Part shown: positions 54,499 to 63,638 of the stretch, piece after piece
Layout of the letters: each line of letters starts with the position of its first letter
Numbering within the stretch: position 1 is the first letter of the stretch
Source: Accumulibacter sp.
GTDB taxonomy: Bacteria > Pseudomonadota > Gammaproteobacteria > Burkholderiales > Rhodocyclaceae
Direction: 5' to 3'
DNA length: 64,000 nt
Assembly: GCF_023806625.1 (NCBI RefSeq)
Contig: NZ_JAMTDX010000008.1
Location: forward strand, 124,001 to 188,000
Made by a program: the position numbers and the translations under genes
The notes under the pieces: generated by a model
What the model was told of the DNA's origin: nothing
What the model saw: the letters and a program-made list of their open reading frames with translations, nothing else
Databases searched by the model: none

Positions 54499-55833
54499 AT
54501 GCTCGCCCGCCAATCCCGCCTGATCCTCGCGCATGCCACCCCGGTCCTGTTCGCGCAGCTGGGTTCGATGGGCATGATGGTTATCGACACCGCGCTCCTC
54601 GGGCACTTCGCCGCCGAGGATCTCGCGGCAGTGGCCGTCGGCGGCGGCCTGTACATCGCCATCGTCTTCGCTTTTGCCGGAATCCTCCAGGCGATCTCGC
54701 CGACCGTCGCGCACCTGCACGGAGCGGGCGACGAAGCGGAGATCGCCGGCGCTGTCCAGCAGGCCCTCTGGCTGGCCCTGTTTCTCGCCATACCGGGGAT
54801 ACTGCTCCTGCGCCACCCCGACCTGCTGCTCGCCGCAGCCGACGTCGACCCGCTGGTCGCGACCAAGGCTCGGGGTTATCTCGGCCTGCTCGCCTGGGGA
54901 ATGCCGGCCGTGCTCCTCTACCGCAGCTTCCACGCTTTCTGCAACGCGCTCGGCCAGCCTCGTCCGCTGCTGCTGATCAGCGTCGCCAGCACGCTGCTGC
55001 ACGGTGTCCTCGCGTCGCTGCTGGTCAACGGCCTCTGGGGCGGCGAAGCCCTCGGTGTCCTCGGGTGCGGGCTGTCGAACGTCATCGTCAGTGGCTGCGC
55101 GCTGCTCGGCGCGGCAGTTTACCTGCACTTCGGGCAGTCGGTCCGGCGTTACCGGCTGTTCGCCAGCTGGCAGGCGCCGCGACCGGCAATGCTCGCCCAA
55201 CTGTTGCGACTCGGTCTGCCGATGGGTTTGTCCCACTTCGTCGAGATTTCCTCGTTCACGCTGATCGCGCTCTTCGTCGCCCGGCTCGGAGCCACCGTCG
55301 TCGCTGGCCACCGGATCGTCGCCAACCTCGCGGCGATCCTTTACATGCTGCCGCTGGCGCTGGCCATCGCCACCCTCGCGCAGGTCGGTCAGGCGGCCGG
55401 AGCGCGCGACTGGCCACGCGCCGAGGCGTCGATCGGCGCCGGACTGCTCCTCGCCGGAGTCCTGTCGACGCTCGCCGGGCTGCTGCTCTGGTTGCTCGCC
55501 GAGCCGTTGACTGCCGCGTGGTCCGATGATCCAGCTGTACGGGCGGTGGCCCGGTCACTGGTCGGCTACGTCGCCCTCTACCAGCTCTTCGACGCGATCC
55601 AGACGATTGCCGCGCACGCGCTGCGCGGCTTGCGGGTCGCTTTCGTGCCGATGCTCGTGCATGTCACCTGCTTCTGGGGTGTCGGTCTGTTCGGCGGTTG
55701 GTGGCTCGCCTTCTCCAGCGATGAGCCGATGGGCGCAGCGGGCTTCTGGCTGGCTTCGCTGCTCAGTCTGGTACTCTCCGCGCTGCTGCTCGTCGGGCTT
55801 CTCAAACGAACGCTCGATGCACTCAGGCTCTGA
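54499..55833 (+). CDS. MATE family multidrug efflux transporter
   Basis: 444 residues, about twelve membrane spans in two six-helix halves. The first half opens TPVLFAQLGSMGMMVIDTALLG, a NorM-type sequence, and the second has LPMGLSHFVEISSFTLIALF. Exports cationic compounds using Na+ or H+. Divergent from paaK with a 187-base gap that contains a T run (54396-54402) but no hairpin. Confidence 0.93.
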   Translation: MLARQSRLILAHATPVLFAQLGSMGMMVIDTALLGHFAAEDLAAVAVGGGLYIAIVFAFAGILQAISPTVAHLHGAGDEAEIAGAVQQALWLALFLAIPGILLLRHPDLLLAAADVDPLVATKARGYLGLLAWGMPAVLLYRSFHAFCNALGQPRPLLLISVASTLLHGVLASLLVNGLWGGEALGVLGCGLSNVIVSGCALLGAAVYLHFGQSVRRYRLFASWQAPRPAMLAQLLRLGLPMGLSHFVEISSFTLIALFVARLGATVVAGHRIVANLAAILYMLPLALAIATLAQVGQAAGARDWPRAEASIGAGLLLAGVLSTLAGLLLWLLAEPLTAAWSDDPAVRAVARSLVGYVALYQLFDAIQTIAAHALRGLRVAFVPMLVHVTCFWGVGLFGGWWLAFSSDEPMGAAGFWLASLLSLVLSALLLVGLLKRTLDALRL

Positions 55834-56074
55834 AAGACTCGGCCAGTGACGAACGATCGCCGACCAGGCTCGCCGGATGCCCGGCAACGGCCAACCGATC
55901 GACTTCCCCGTGGGCGATCCGTGCGTACCCGATCGATTTCGCCGCCCGCCACCGTTCGCGAGAGCGCGCTGCGTGCAACGGGTTGCTTGTCGCATAATAT
56001 CCGCTGTGTATCGAGTCCGGCCGATCCAGGGAAAGCGAGCGGCTGGAAGACTCCGCGAGGATGAGGAAAAACAG

Positions 56075-57127
56075 ATGAAGTATCGCCACACCACGGCTCA
56101 GAGCGCCGAGTACCTTCGCCTGGCCGTCAAGCGGATGACGCAACAGGATGCCGGACTGCATCCGGCGAGCTATGCGGTCTGGTACGAATACGTCTCGGGA
56201 ATCAACCCCGATCTGCAGGCGACGATCGACGCACGCCTGAAGGCTGGCCAGCGGCTCGACGACGAAGTCACCTATGCGCTGTATGCCAAGCATGTCGCCG
56301 GACTCGACGCGCAGTCCGCGCTGCGCATCGGCAACAGCGTCGGGCGGCTCGTCGACGAGGTCGCTGCTTCGGCTACGGAGGCGGGTGATGAAGCCTCGCG
56401 CTTCGGCAACTCGCTCGAACAGTGGAGCGAGAGGCTCGCCCCGGCCCCGACCGTGATCGGCGAGATCATCCCCGGCGTGGCCGACATCCTGCGCGGCACG
56501 CGCGAGATGCAGCGCGCGATCAGCGCACTGCAGGGAAGGCTCGAGGAGAGCACGCGCGAAGCGCTGCAGCTCCGCCAGGAGGTCGCTCGCGCCCGCGAGG
56601 AGGCCCTGCTCGACGGTCTGACCGGTCTCGCCAACCGCAAGGGCTTCGACCTCGCGATGAGCACCTGCCTCGAGCAGGCCGGACAGGAAAAGGCCGGGCC
56701 GTGCCTGCTGATGATCGACATCGATTCGTTCAAACGGCTCAACGACACGCACGGCCACGTCTTCGGCGACCGGGTGCTGGCGACGATCGGGGAGGTTCTC
56801 AGGGCGAACGTCAAGGGCAAGGACACCGCCGCCCGCTACGGCGGCGAGGAGTTTGCCGTCCTGCTCCCGGCAACGCCACGCGGCGGCGCCGTCGGCCTCG
56901 CCGAGGCGCTGCGTGCGCTCGTCGCCGCCAGCCGGGTCAAGCACGGTGGCCAGAAGGAAAACTGGATCGGCAACATCACCGTCTCGATCGGCGTCTCCGA
57001 CTACTGCGCCGGCGAGTCGGCCGCCGACTTCGTCAGCCGCGCAGACCGCGCGCTGTACGCGGCCAAGGCGCAGGGACGCAACCGGGTATGCCTCGCCCCG
57101 CGCCCGCAGCCCGAGCCCGGCCAGTGA
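56075..57127 (+). CDS. Diguanylate cyclase (GGDEF)
   Basis: 350 residues. N-terminal helical domain (HTTAQSAEYLRLAVKRMTQQ, about 1-170) that ends in a coiled-coil, then GGDEF with DIDSFKRLNDTHGH and active site GGEEF (256-260). The inhibitory site before it reads KGKD instead of RxxD, so feedback by c-di-GMP may be weak. Soluble; no membrane span. GAGGAAAAACAG precedes the ATG. Confidence 0.94.
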   Translation: MKYRHTTAQSAEYLRLAVKRMTQQDAGLHPASYAVWYEYVSGINPDLQATIDARLKAGQRLDDEVTYALYAKHVAGLDAQSALRIGNSVGRLVDEVAASATEAGDEASRFGNSLEQWSERLAPAPTVIGEIIPGVADILRGTREMQRAISALQGRLEESTREALQLRQEVARAREEALLDGLTGLANRKGFDLAMSTCLEQAGQEKAGPCLLMIDIDSFKRLNDTHGHVFGDRVLATIGEVLRANVKGKDTAARYGGEEFAVLLPATPRGGAVGLAEALRALVAASRVKHGGQKENWIGNITVSIGVSDYCAGESAADFVSRADRALYAAKAQGRNRVCLAPRPQPEPGQ

Positions 57128-57181
57128 TCCGGGCAGCGGTTTCGCCTTCCTGACCCCGCGCGCCGGACAGATGACCAAGCC

Positions 57182-57739
57182 CTAGGCGGGCTCGGCGAGC
57201 CAGGCGTCGCTCGGCAGGTCCGGCGCTCCGGGAGTGATCGTGAAGCGGGTCATCGCGTGCGGATTCATCAGCCCGATCCCGCCGTGCGGCAGCCGATAGG
57301 ACACCATCGGCCGCTCGAAGAGGCTGGTCAGGTTCATCAGCCGTTCAGCGAGAGCCGCCTTCCGGACCCCCTCGGCGAGAGTGACGAGTGCGTGACCGCC
57401 GGCAAAGAAGAACTCGATCCGGGCAGTGAAATGATCTCCCTGAAGTCCTCCCGAGAACGGCTCGGCGCTTTGTTCGGGGGTCAGCGCAGTCAGCTTCAGG
57501 TTCGGCGGAATCGCCACGTGCTCGGTGAGGTCGAGACGGGTTTCGATCTCGATGCAGGCGATCGAACTGGTCGCGAAGACCTCGGTCTGACCAGCCGAGC
57601 CGACGATCAGCGGCTTGCCCGAGAACAGCTGGGCGCTCCGCTTGAGGCTCTCGAGCAACTGGGCAATCGACGCCTCGTCGGTCTGTGTGAAGCGGCGCGC
57701 CCGGTTCGCGGTAGTGATCACGGTGATGCTGACGGCCAT
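57182..57739 (-). CDS. Hypothetical protein of unknown family
   Basis: 185 residues, no signal peptide or membrane span; not recognised. It begins with a beta-rich region (VSITVITTANRARRFTQTDE, LFSGKPLIVGSAGQTEVF) and ends GGIGLMNPHAMTRFTITPG. Codon use is like its neighbours, so it looks native. It lies convergent with the diguanylate cyclase (54 bases apart) and 73 bases upstream of nothing else on its strand except the adenosyltransferase behind it. Real gene judging by codon pattern and length; no function proposed. Confidence 0.7.
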   Translation of the reverse strand: MAVSITVITTANRARRFTQTDEASIAQLLESLKRSAQLFSGKPLIVGSAGQTEVFATSSIACIEIETRLDLTEHVAIPPNLKLTALTPEQSAEPFSGGLQGDHFTARIEFFFAGGHALVTLAEGVRKAALAERLMNLTSLFERPMVSYRLPHGGIGLMNPHAMTRFTITPGAPDLPSDAWLAEPA

Positions 57740-57812
57740 CTCGGTCCTCCATCAGGAAGCAGCGCTCGCCCCGCCGCTGGGTCGGTCGGCGCAGGGCAGC
57801 AGAGCAAGGAAT

Positions 57813-58382
57813 TCAGTCGCTGCCGTCGCTGCCGGAATGCCTTGCCTTGACCCACAGGACGTCGCCTCGCCCGGCCGCGCGATTGAGCACCCGCCCAAGC
57901 ACGAAGAGCAGGTCGGAAAGGCGGTTGACGTAGCGGCGCGCCGAGTCGGAAACCGCTTCGCTGCCCGCCAGGTGCACCAGGCAGCGTTCGCCCCGGCGGC
58001 AGACCGTGCGGGTCAGATGAGCGAGCGCCGCGGCGCGCGAACCGCCCGGCAGGATGAAGTCCTTGAGCGGCGGGAGATCAGCGTTGAAGCGTTCGACGAG
58101 TTGCTCGATGCGCGCCACGTGCGCGTCGCCGATGATCGACATACCCGGGATGCACAGTTCTCCGCCGAGGTCGAATAGGTCGTGCTGGACACCGGTCAGC
58201 GCGTCGCGAATCGGCTCCGGCATGTCTTCAGCGAGCAGGATGCCGATCGTCGAGTTGAGTTCGTCGAACTGGCCGATCGTCTCGATCCGCAAGCTATCCT
58301 TGGCCACCCGGGAGCCGTCGCCGAGACCGGTCGTGCCGGCGTCCCCGGTGCGCGTGACGATTCTGGAAAGACGATTGCCCAT
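57813..58382 (-). CDS. Cob(I)alamin adenosyltransferase, PduO/MMAB type
   Basis: 189 residues. Opens with the family phrase IVTRTGDAGTTGLGDGSRV, followed by FDELNSTIG, LPGGSRAAALAHLTRTVCRR and RYVNRLSDLLFVLGR. Makes adenosylcobalamin, required by methylmalonyl-CoA mutase and other radical B12 enzymes. The ATG lies within a CCATGG palindrome and is divergent from the isomerase gene with only 49 bases between their starts. Confidence 0.95.
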   Translation of the reverse strand: MGNRLSRIVTRTGDAGTTGLGDGSRVAKDSLRIETIGQFDELNSTIGILLAEDMPEPIRDALTGVQHDLFDLGGELCIPGMSIIGDAHVARIEQLVERFNADLPPLKDFILPGGSRAAALAHLTRTVCRRGERCLVHLAGSEAVSDSARRYVNRLSDLLFVLGRVLNRAAGRGDVLWVKARHSGSDGSD

Positions 58383-58431
58383 GGCCGATTTCCTGATCAG
58401 AATGCCGCTGATTATAGCCCATGGAGCGTCG

Positions 58432-59238
58432 ATGGCCGGCCGGACACTCAAGCTGAGCGCAAACCTGAGCTTTCTCTTTGCCGAATTCCCGTTCGCCGAA
58501 CGCTTTGCGCGCGCCGCACAGGCCGGCTTCCGCGGCGTCGAGTTCATGTTCCCCTATGACCGGGAAGTCGGCGAGCTGCGGCGCCTGCTGCACGAATACC
58601 GCCTGACCCAGGTTCTGTACAACCTGCCGGCCGGCGACTGGGCGGCCGGCGAACGGGGGATCGCCTGCCTCCCGGGCCGCGAGCGCGAGTTTCGCGAAGG
58701 CGTCGACCTCGCCCTCGACTACGCGCGAGCGCTTGGCTGCAGCAGACTGAACTGTCTCGCCGGCCTGACCCCGATCGGCGTCGCCGACGACGAAATCCGG
58801 GCGACCTTTGCTGCGAATCTTCGCCACGCCGCGCGCCGGCTCTCCGCGCACGGCATCCAGCTGCTCGTCGAGCCGATCAACAGTCGCGTCGACATGCCCG
58901 GCTTCTGGCTCGACACACCGGCCAAGGCTCTGGCGACGATCGCCGCGGTCGCCGACCTGAACCTCTACCTGCAGTACGACCTCTACCACGCGCAGATCAT
59001 GCAAGGCGACCTCGCGCGAACGATCGAGGCGAACATCGGGCGGATCGCGCACGTCCAGATCGCCGACAACCCCGGACGCCACGAACCCGGAACCGGAGAA
59101 ATCGGCTATCCGTTCCTGTTCAGGCTCATCGAAACCCTGGGCTACCGGGGGTGGATCGGTTGCGAGTACCGTCCGCTGACCGGGGACAGCGCCGCCAGCC
59201 TGGGCTGGGCGCGCGAATGGCTGTCGGCCGACGGATGA
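58432..59238 (+). CDS. hyi: Hydroxypyruvate isomerase-like TIM-barrel protein
   Basis: 268 residues. Xylose isomerase-like barrel with LSANLSFLFAEFPFAERFA, GFRGVEFMFPYD, LLVEPINSRVDMPGFWLD and IGCEYRPL; the two Glu metal/acid residues are in VEPIN and CEYRP. Interconverts hydroxypyruvate and tartronate semialdehyde in glyoxylate use. The ATG at 58432 has GGAG six bases upstream; earlier in-frame ATGs (58381, 58402) are unlikely. No glyoxylate carboligase gene is adjacent. Confidence 0.9.
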   Translation: MAGRTLKLSANLSFLFAEFPFAERFARAAQAGFRGVEFMFPYDREVGELRRLLHEYRLTQVLYNLPAGDWAAGERGIACLPGREREFREGVDLALDYARALGCSRLNCLAGLTPIGVADDEIRATFAANLRHAARRLSAHGIQLLVEPINSRVDMPGFWLDTPAKALATIAAVADLNLYLQYDLYHAQIMQGDLARTIEANIGRIAHVQIADNPGRHEPGTGEIGYPFLFRLIETLGYRGWIGCEYRPLTGDSAASLGWAREWLSADG

Positions 59239-59248
59239 CCCCGGGCGC

Positions 59249-59737
59249 TCACCAGAACTTCCACCACCATTTCTTCTTCTTCATCGTCTTCTCGACTTCC
59301 CTGCTCCAGTTCGCGTAAGACGCGAGACCGGCGACCTCGAAATGCCGGCCGAAGCGCCGGTCGCTGTCGCTGATGTGCTGGACCAGCCAGTTGCGCAGGA
59401 AGTGCAGCAATTCGAAGCTGATCGCCACGTTCTCGGTCGCCACCTTGCGCTGGAGCGCTTCGACCTGATGCATCAGATCTTCGTGCTGCTGCTTGTGAAT
59501 CGCGAAGCCCGGGTAGTGGGTCAGGCGCATCAGGCTCTCTTCGAGGAGGAAATGCGTGCGCGTGTATTCGGCGAGACGGTCGAGGATCTCCTTCGACGTC
59601 GCGCGACCGTGGTGCTCCCGAATTGCCCGATGCAGCTGATTGAGCAGGCCGACGAGCACCTTGTGCTGTTCGTCCACCTCTTGGATGCCGACGCTGAAGG
59701 CATCGGACCATTGAATCAGGTCTGGTACAGCGATCAT
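59249..59737 (-). CDS. Bacteriohemerythrin with Lys/Trp-rich C-terminal tail
   Basis: 162 residues. Di-iron ligands of hemerythrin are all visible: His25 (DEQHK), His62 and Glu66 (THFLLEE), His81 and His85 (HKQQH), His121 and Asp126 (HISDSD). Binds O2 reversibly for oxygen carriage or sensing. The extra C-terminus is EVEKTMKKKKWWWKFW, a cluster of Lys and Trp typical of membrane-surface binding. Start ATG at 59737 has AGGAGG upstream. Ends ten bases from the convergent isomerase gene. Confidence 0.95.
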   Translation of the reverse strand: MIAVPDLIQWSDAFSVGIQEVDEQHKVLVGLLNQLHRAIREHHGRATSKEILDRLAEYTRTHFLLEESLMRLTHYPGFAIHKQQHEDLMHQVEALQRKVATENVAISFELLHFLRNWLVQHISDSDRRFGRHFEVAGLASYANWSREVEKTMKKKKWWWKFW

Positions 59738-59829
59738 CGCTTCCTCCTGGCAAGGGAATTCGGTCGGGGATCGGCGTCGCAGCCGGGGGATTCCGGACAG
59801 CGTGCACGGCTCACCGGTTTTCCGACCGT

Positions 59830-61620
59830 TCAGGATTTCGCAAAAGCCCTGCAGAAACGCAGCTCTTCGGGATAGGGGAAGAAATCCTCGACATGGCCGG
59901 CGCGAATCCTCTCCTGCGTCGTCTGCCAGAACTGCACGTCGAGCAGCGCCCTGTGGTACTTCAGGAAGGCCGAGCGGACCTTCGGCGAACCGAGCAGGAA
60001 GCTGGCGAACTCCTCGGGAAAGACATCGTGCCTGCCGACCGAGTACCACGGCTCGCCGGACATCTCCATCTCCGGATAAGGCGGCTCGGGAATCACCCGG
60101 AAATTGGTGTCGGTCATGTACTCGATCTCGTCGTAATCGTAGAACACGACCCGGTTGTAGCGCGTCACGCCAAAGTTCTTCCAGAGCATGTCGCCCGGGA
60201 AGATGTTGGCGATCGCCATCTCGCGAATCGCGTTGCCGTATTCGAAGACGGCGTGGTCGACCTGCTCGGGTGTCGCCGAATCCAGATAGATGTTCAGCGG
60301 CGTCAGCCGGCGCTCGATGTAGAGATGCTTGATCACCAGATCGTCGCCCTCCTCCTCGAGCAGCGACGGCGCCTGTCTGCGCAACGCGTCGAGCAGTTCG
60401 CCCGAGAAGCGTTTCTTGGGCAGCAGGACATACGAGAACTCGAGCGTGTCCGCAAGCCGGCCGACGCGGTCTACCTGCTTGACCATCAGGTACTTTCGTT
60501 TGACGGTCGCGCGATCCATCTCCTTCGTCGGCCCGAAAACGTCCTTGATCAGCTTGAACACGTACGGATACGAAGGCAGCGTGAACACCAGCATCACCAG
60601 ACCGGCGATCCCCGGGGCGATGATCAACTGGTCCTGCGAGTGCCGCAGATGCTCCATGAAGTCGCGGAAGAAAAGGATCTTGCCCTGCTTGCCGAGTCCG
60701 AGCATCGTGTAGATCTCCGACGGCGGCTTGAGCGGCATGATGCTGCGCAGGAACTTCACGTATCCCGAAGGAACTTCCATGTCCACCATGAAGTAGGCGC
60801 GCGACAGCGAGAAGAGAACGCTGATCAGGCCGCTGTCGAGCAGGATCGTGTCGAGCACGAGCTTGCCCTCAGGCGAATGGACGACGGCGATGGCGAACGA
60901 GTACTCGGCGTGACCGTTGATCGCCTTGCCGAAGATGTATGCCCCCTTGTTGCGGTAGAACGCCGAGTGCAGCACCTGCACCTGAACGTTGGCCTCGGCC
61001 TGCGGCCACTCGCCGAGCCGCGCATGGACCGTGCGCATGACGTAGTCGACGTCGCGGTCGAGGTCCTCGAAGGGGCGGTGCCACTCGAAGTCGAGAACGA
61101 TTTCCCTGACCGTCCGGCGCAGTCCCTTCTCCGCCGGGTAGTAGCTGCGATAGACCGGCGGAGTCGAGCGGATGTACTCGGTGGACACCGCTGGCCGCGC
61201 GAAAATGTAGTCGTTGTTGAAATAGGTCCGGTGCAGGATCTTCGAACACACCGAGTTGAAGAAAGTCTCGGCGAGCTCGGGCTGCTTGTGATTGATCAGT
61301 TGACCGATGTAGAAGAGCTTGAGTTGCTGCCACGTCGCGTCGTCGAGCGTCGCCGCGCCGAATTCGGCGCAGAGCAGGTCGGCCGTCTCGCTGACCCGGT
61401 CGTCGTAGGAGCGGATGCGCTCGCGAACGGCATCATGGACCCCTCTCCAGTCGGCCGCCTCGAAGAGCAGCCTGGCCTGCCGACCGTACTGGCGAATCAG
61501 GCTGTAATGCCGGTCGAAGCCGTCGATCATCGCCTCGGCGATACGCCTGGGAAGAACGTTCTCAACGCTGGGGATGTCCACGAGCCGGTCCGCCTGACGG
61601 TAGTGCAGCGATTGTAGCAC
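59830..61620 (-). CDS. aceK: Isocitrate dehydrogenase kinase/phosphatase
   Basis: 596 residues. AceK pattern through the whole length, including [34 protein letters not shown]-like segments, [19 protein letters not shown] and [19 protein letters not shown]. Phosphorylates icd on a single serine to switch isocitrate toward the glyoxylate shunt. A GTG at 61620 was taken as the start, with a second GTG at 61581 possible; neither has a clear ribosome site. Divergent from icd. Confidence 0.95.
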   Translation of the reverse strand: MLQSLHYRQADRLVDIPSVENVLPRRIAEAMIDGFDRHYSLIRQYGRQARLLFEAADWRGVHDAVRERIRSYDDRVSETADLLCAEFGAATLDDATWQQLKLFYIGQLINHKQPELAETFFNSVCSKILHRTYFNNDYIFARPAVSTEYIRSTPPVYRSYYPAEKGLRRTVREIVLDFEWHRPFEDLDRDVDYVMRTVHARLGEWPQAEANVQVQVLHSAFYRNKGAYIFGKAINGHAEYSFAIAVVHSPEGKLVLDTILLDSGLISVLFSLSRAYFMVDMEVPSGYVKFLRSIMPLKPPSEIYTMLGLGKQGKILFFRDFMEHLRHSQDQLIIAPGIAGLVMLVFTLPSYPYVFKLIKDVFGPTKEMDRATVKRKYLMVKQVDRVGRLADTLEFSYVLLPKKRFSGELLDALRRQAPSLLEEEGDDLVIKHLYIERRLTPLNIYLDSATPEQVDHAVFEYGNAIREMAIANIFPGDMLWKNFGVTRYNRVVFYDYDEIEYMTDTNFRVIPEPPYPEMEMSGEPWYSVGRHDVFPEEFASFLLGSPKVRSAFLKYHRALLDVQFWQTTQERIRAGHVEDFFPYPEELRFCRAFAKS

Positions 61621-61888
61621 CGCTTCTGGTGCACCGCATCAGAAGCGGCGATCGCCCGCTCAGGGGCTCGCGCAAAGCTCTCGCCGCTCCCTCGCGGACT
61701 GGCAAAATGCCTGTATTTCCGACATAATGACGTGTGGTGCCACAGGAGAATGTGCTTCGGACAGATCCCTCGTGCCCCAAGTGCGCAGCACCGTCCGGTC
61801 CCCGCTTCCCGAGCGAGGATGTCCAGCCGGCGGGCGGCGGTGCAGCGAGCGAACCGGATTCAACCACCCCTCACTAAACGGAGTTGGC

Positions 61889-63118
61889 ATGAGCGCAAGT
61901 CTGATCAAAGTCCCGCAAGGCGGCCAGAAAATCGTTCCAGGACAGGCAATTCCCGACAATCCGATCATTCCGTTCATCGAAGGCGACGGGATCGGCATCG
62001 ACATCACGCCGGTGATGATCAAGGTGGTCGACGCGGCGGTCGCCAAGGCCTACGGTGGAGCGAAGAAGATCTACTGGATGGAAGTCTACGCCGGCGAGAA
62101 ATCGACCCGGCTGTACGGTTCGGACGTCTGGCTGTCGGCGGAGACCCTCGAAGCGCTCAAGGAATTCTCGGTGTCGATCAAGGGACCGATGACCACGCCG
62201 GTCGGCGGTGGCATCCGCTCGCTGAACGTTGCGCTGCGCCAGGAACTCGACCTCTATCAGTGCGTACGGCCGGTGCGCTACTTCCGCGGCGTGCCCTCGC
62301 CGCTCAAGGACCCGGCGAAGACCAACATGGTCATCTTCCGCGAGAACACCGAGGACATCTACGCGGGCATCGAATGGGAAGCCAATTCCGAGGGCTGCCG
62401 CAAGGTGATCAAGTTCCTGCAGGAGGAAATGGGCGTCAGGAAGATCCGCTTCCCGGCGACCTCGGGAATCGGCGTCAAGCCGGTTTCGCAGGAAGGCACC
62501 GAACGCCTCGTGCGCGCGGCGATCAAGTACGCGATCACCAACAAGCGCAAGTCGGTGACCATCGTGCACAAAGGCAACATCATGAAGTTCACCGAAGGTG
62601 CCTTCCGTGACTGGGCCTACGCGCTGGCCAAGCGTGAATTCGGCGGTGTCGAGATCGACGGCGGGCCGTGGCTGCGTCTGCCGAACGGCATCGTCATCAA
62701 GGACTCGATCGCCGACGCCTTCCTGCAGCAGATCCTGCTGCGCCCGGCCGAGTACGACGTGATCTGCACGACGAACCTCAATGGCGACTACATTTCCGAC
62801 GCCCTGGCCGCGCAGGTCGGCGGCATCGGCATTGCCCCCGGGGCGAACATCTCGGACCTCTACGCGTGCTTCGAAGCGACGCACGGAACGGCGCCGAAGT
62901 ATGCCGGACTGGACAAGGTCAACCCGGGTTCGCTGATCCTCTCGGCCGAAATGATGCTCCGCCACCTCGGCTGGTTCGAGGCCGCCGACCTGATCATCGT
63001 AGCGATGGAAGCGGCGATCGGCGACAAGGTGGTGACCTACGACTTCGCACGGCTGATGGAAGGGGCGACCGAAGTGTCTTGCTCGGCCTTCGGCGACGCG
63101 ATGATCGAACGGATGTAG
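61889..63118 (+). CDS. icd: NADP-dependent isocitrate dehydrogenase
   Basis: 409 residues. Isocitrate/isopropylmalate dehydrogenase fold with the serine target of AceK at Ser111 in [12 protein letters not shown], substrate Arg and Lys residues nearby, and NADP-site segment [15 protein letters not shown] enzyme that makes 2-oxoglutarate. ATG at 61889 follows GGAG seven bases upstream. It faces away from aceK with 268 bases between, which contain CATAAT (61722-61727) and another GGAG. Confidence 0.97.
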   Translation: MSASLIKVPQGGQKIVPGQAIPDNPIIPFIEGDGIGIDITPVMIKVVDAAVAKAYGGAKKIYWMEVYAGEKSTRLYGSDVWLSAETLEALKEFSVSIKGPMTTPVGGGIRSLNVALRQELDLYQCVRPVRYFRGVPSPLKDPAKTNMVIFRENTEDIYAGIEWEANSEGCRKVIKFLQEEMGVRKIRFPATSGIGVKPVSQEGTERLVRAAIKYAITNKRKSVTIVHKGNIMKFTEGAFRDWAYALAKREFGGVEIDGGPWLRLPNGIVIKDSIADAFLQQILLRPAEYDVICTTNLNGDYISDALAAQVGGIGIAPGANISDLYACFEATHGTAPKYAGLDKVNPGSLILSAEMMLRHLGWFEAADLIIVAMEAAIGDKVVTYDFARLMEGATEVSCSAFGDAMIERM

Positions 63119-63143
63119 GGTCGTCCCTCCCGGCTGGAAGCCA

Positions 63144-63166
63144 GAGGCCCCCGCGAAGGGGGCCTC
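63144..63166 (+). terminator. Strong hairpin after icd (no T run)
   Basis: GAGGCCCCC and GGGGGCCTC pair for nine bases around a five-base loop, 26 bases past the icd stop. It lacks a T tract, so it may be a stalling or 3'-end-protecting hairpin rather than a classical terminator. Confidence 0.5.
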
Positions 63167-63214
63167 GTCACCTCCAGGGGGCTTGATCGGCGCCGGGTTC
63201 TTTCGTGACCCGCG

Positions 63215-63619
63215 ATGACCGGATCGCCGGATCCCACCTTTCGAGACTTCCGCGCACGGCACTGGTTGATCGTCGGCCTGCGTGCCGTGCACCTCGTCGG
63301 AGTCGTCGGAGTCGGATCGCGCCTGATCAGTTCCGGGCCGACCGAGACCGGTGACGCATTCGCCGGAGTGCTCGTCGGCAGCGGCCTGGCGATGATCGCG
63401 ATCGATCTGTGGACCAGACCGGCCTGCATCGGCGAGGTCACCGGCCTGGCGATGCTCGCCAAGCTCGGATTGCTCGCCTGGATGGCCGCCGACGACACCA
63501 GCCGGATCGCGCTGTTCCGGATCATCCTCGTCTTTTCGGCGCTCATCGCGCACGTCCCGGCGCGGCTGCGCCACCGACGCGTTGCCGGACTCGGACGCGG
63601 CGGCGCCGCCGACCACTGA
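63215..63619 (+). CDS. Small hypothetical membrane protein
   Basis: 134 residues. Four hydrophobic segments (about 18-36, 45-64, 74-92, 97-112), no recognised domain, ending with an Arg-rich cytoplasmic tail (ARLRHRRVAG). Some similarity in pattern to short DoxX-like or DUF-type inner membrane proteins, but not enough to name. Convergent with the methyltransferase gene, 19 bases between. Confidence 0.55.
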   Translation: MTGSPDPTFRDFRARHWLIVGLRAVHLVGVVGVGSRLISSGPTETGDAFAGVLVGSGLAMIAIDLWTRPACIGEVTGLAMLAKLGLLAWMAADDTSRIALFRIILVFSALIAHVPARLRHRRVAGLGRGGAADH

Positions 63620-63638
63620 CCGCGCCGACCGCCCCGGA

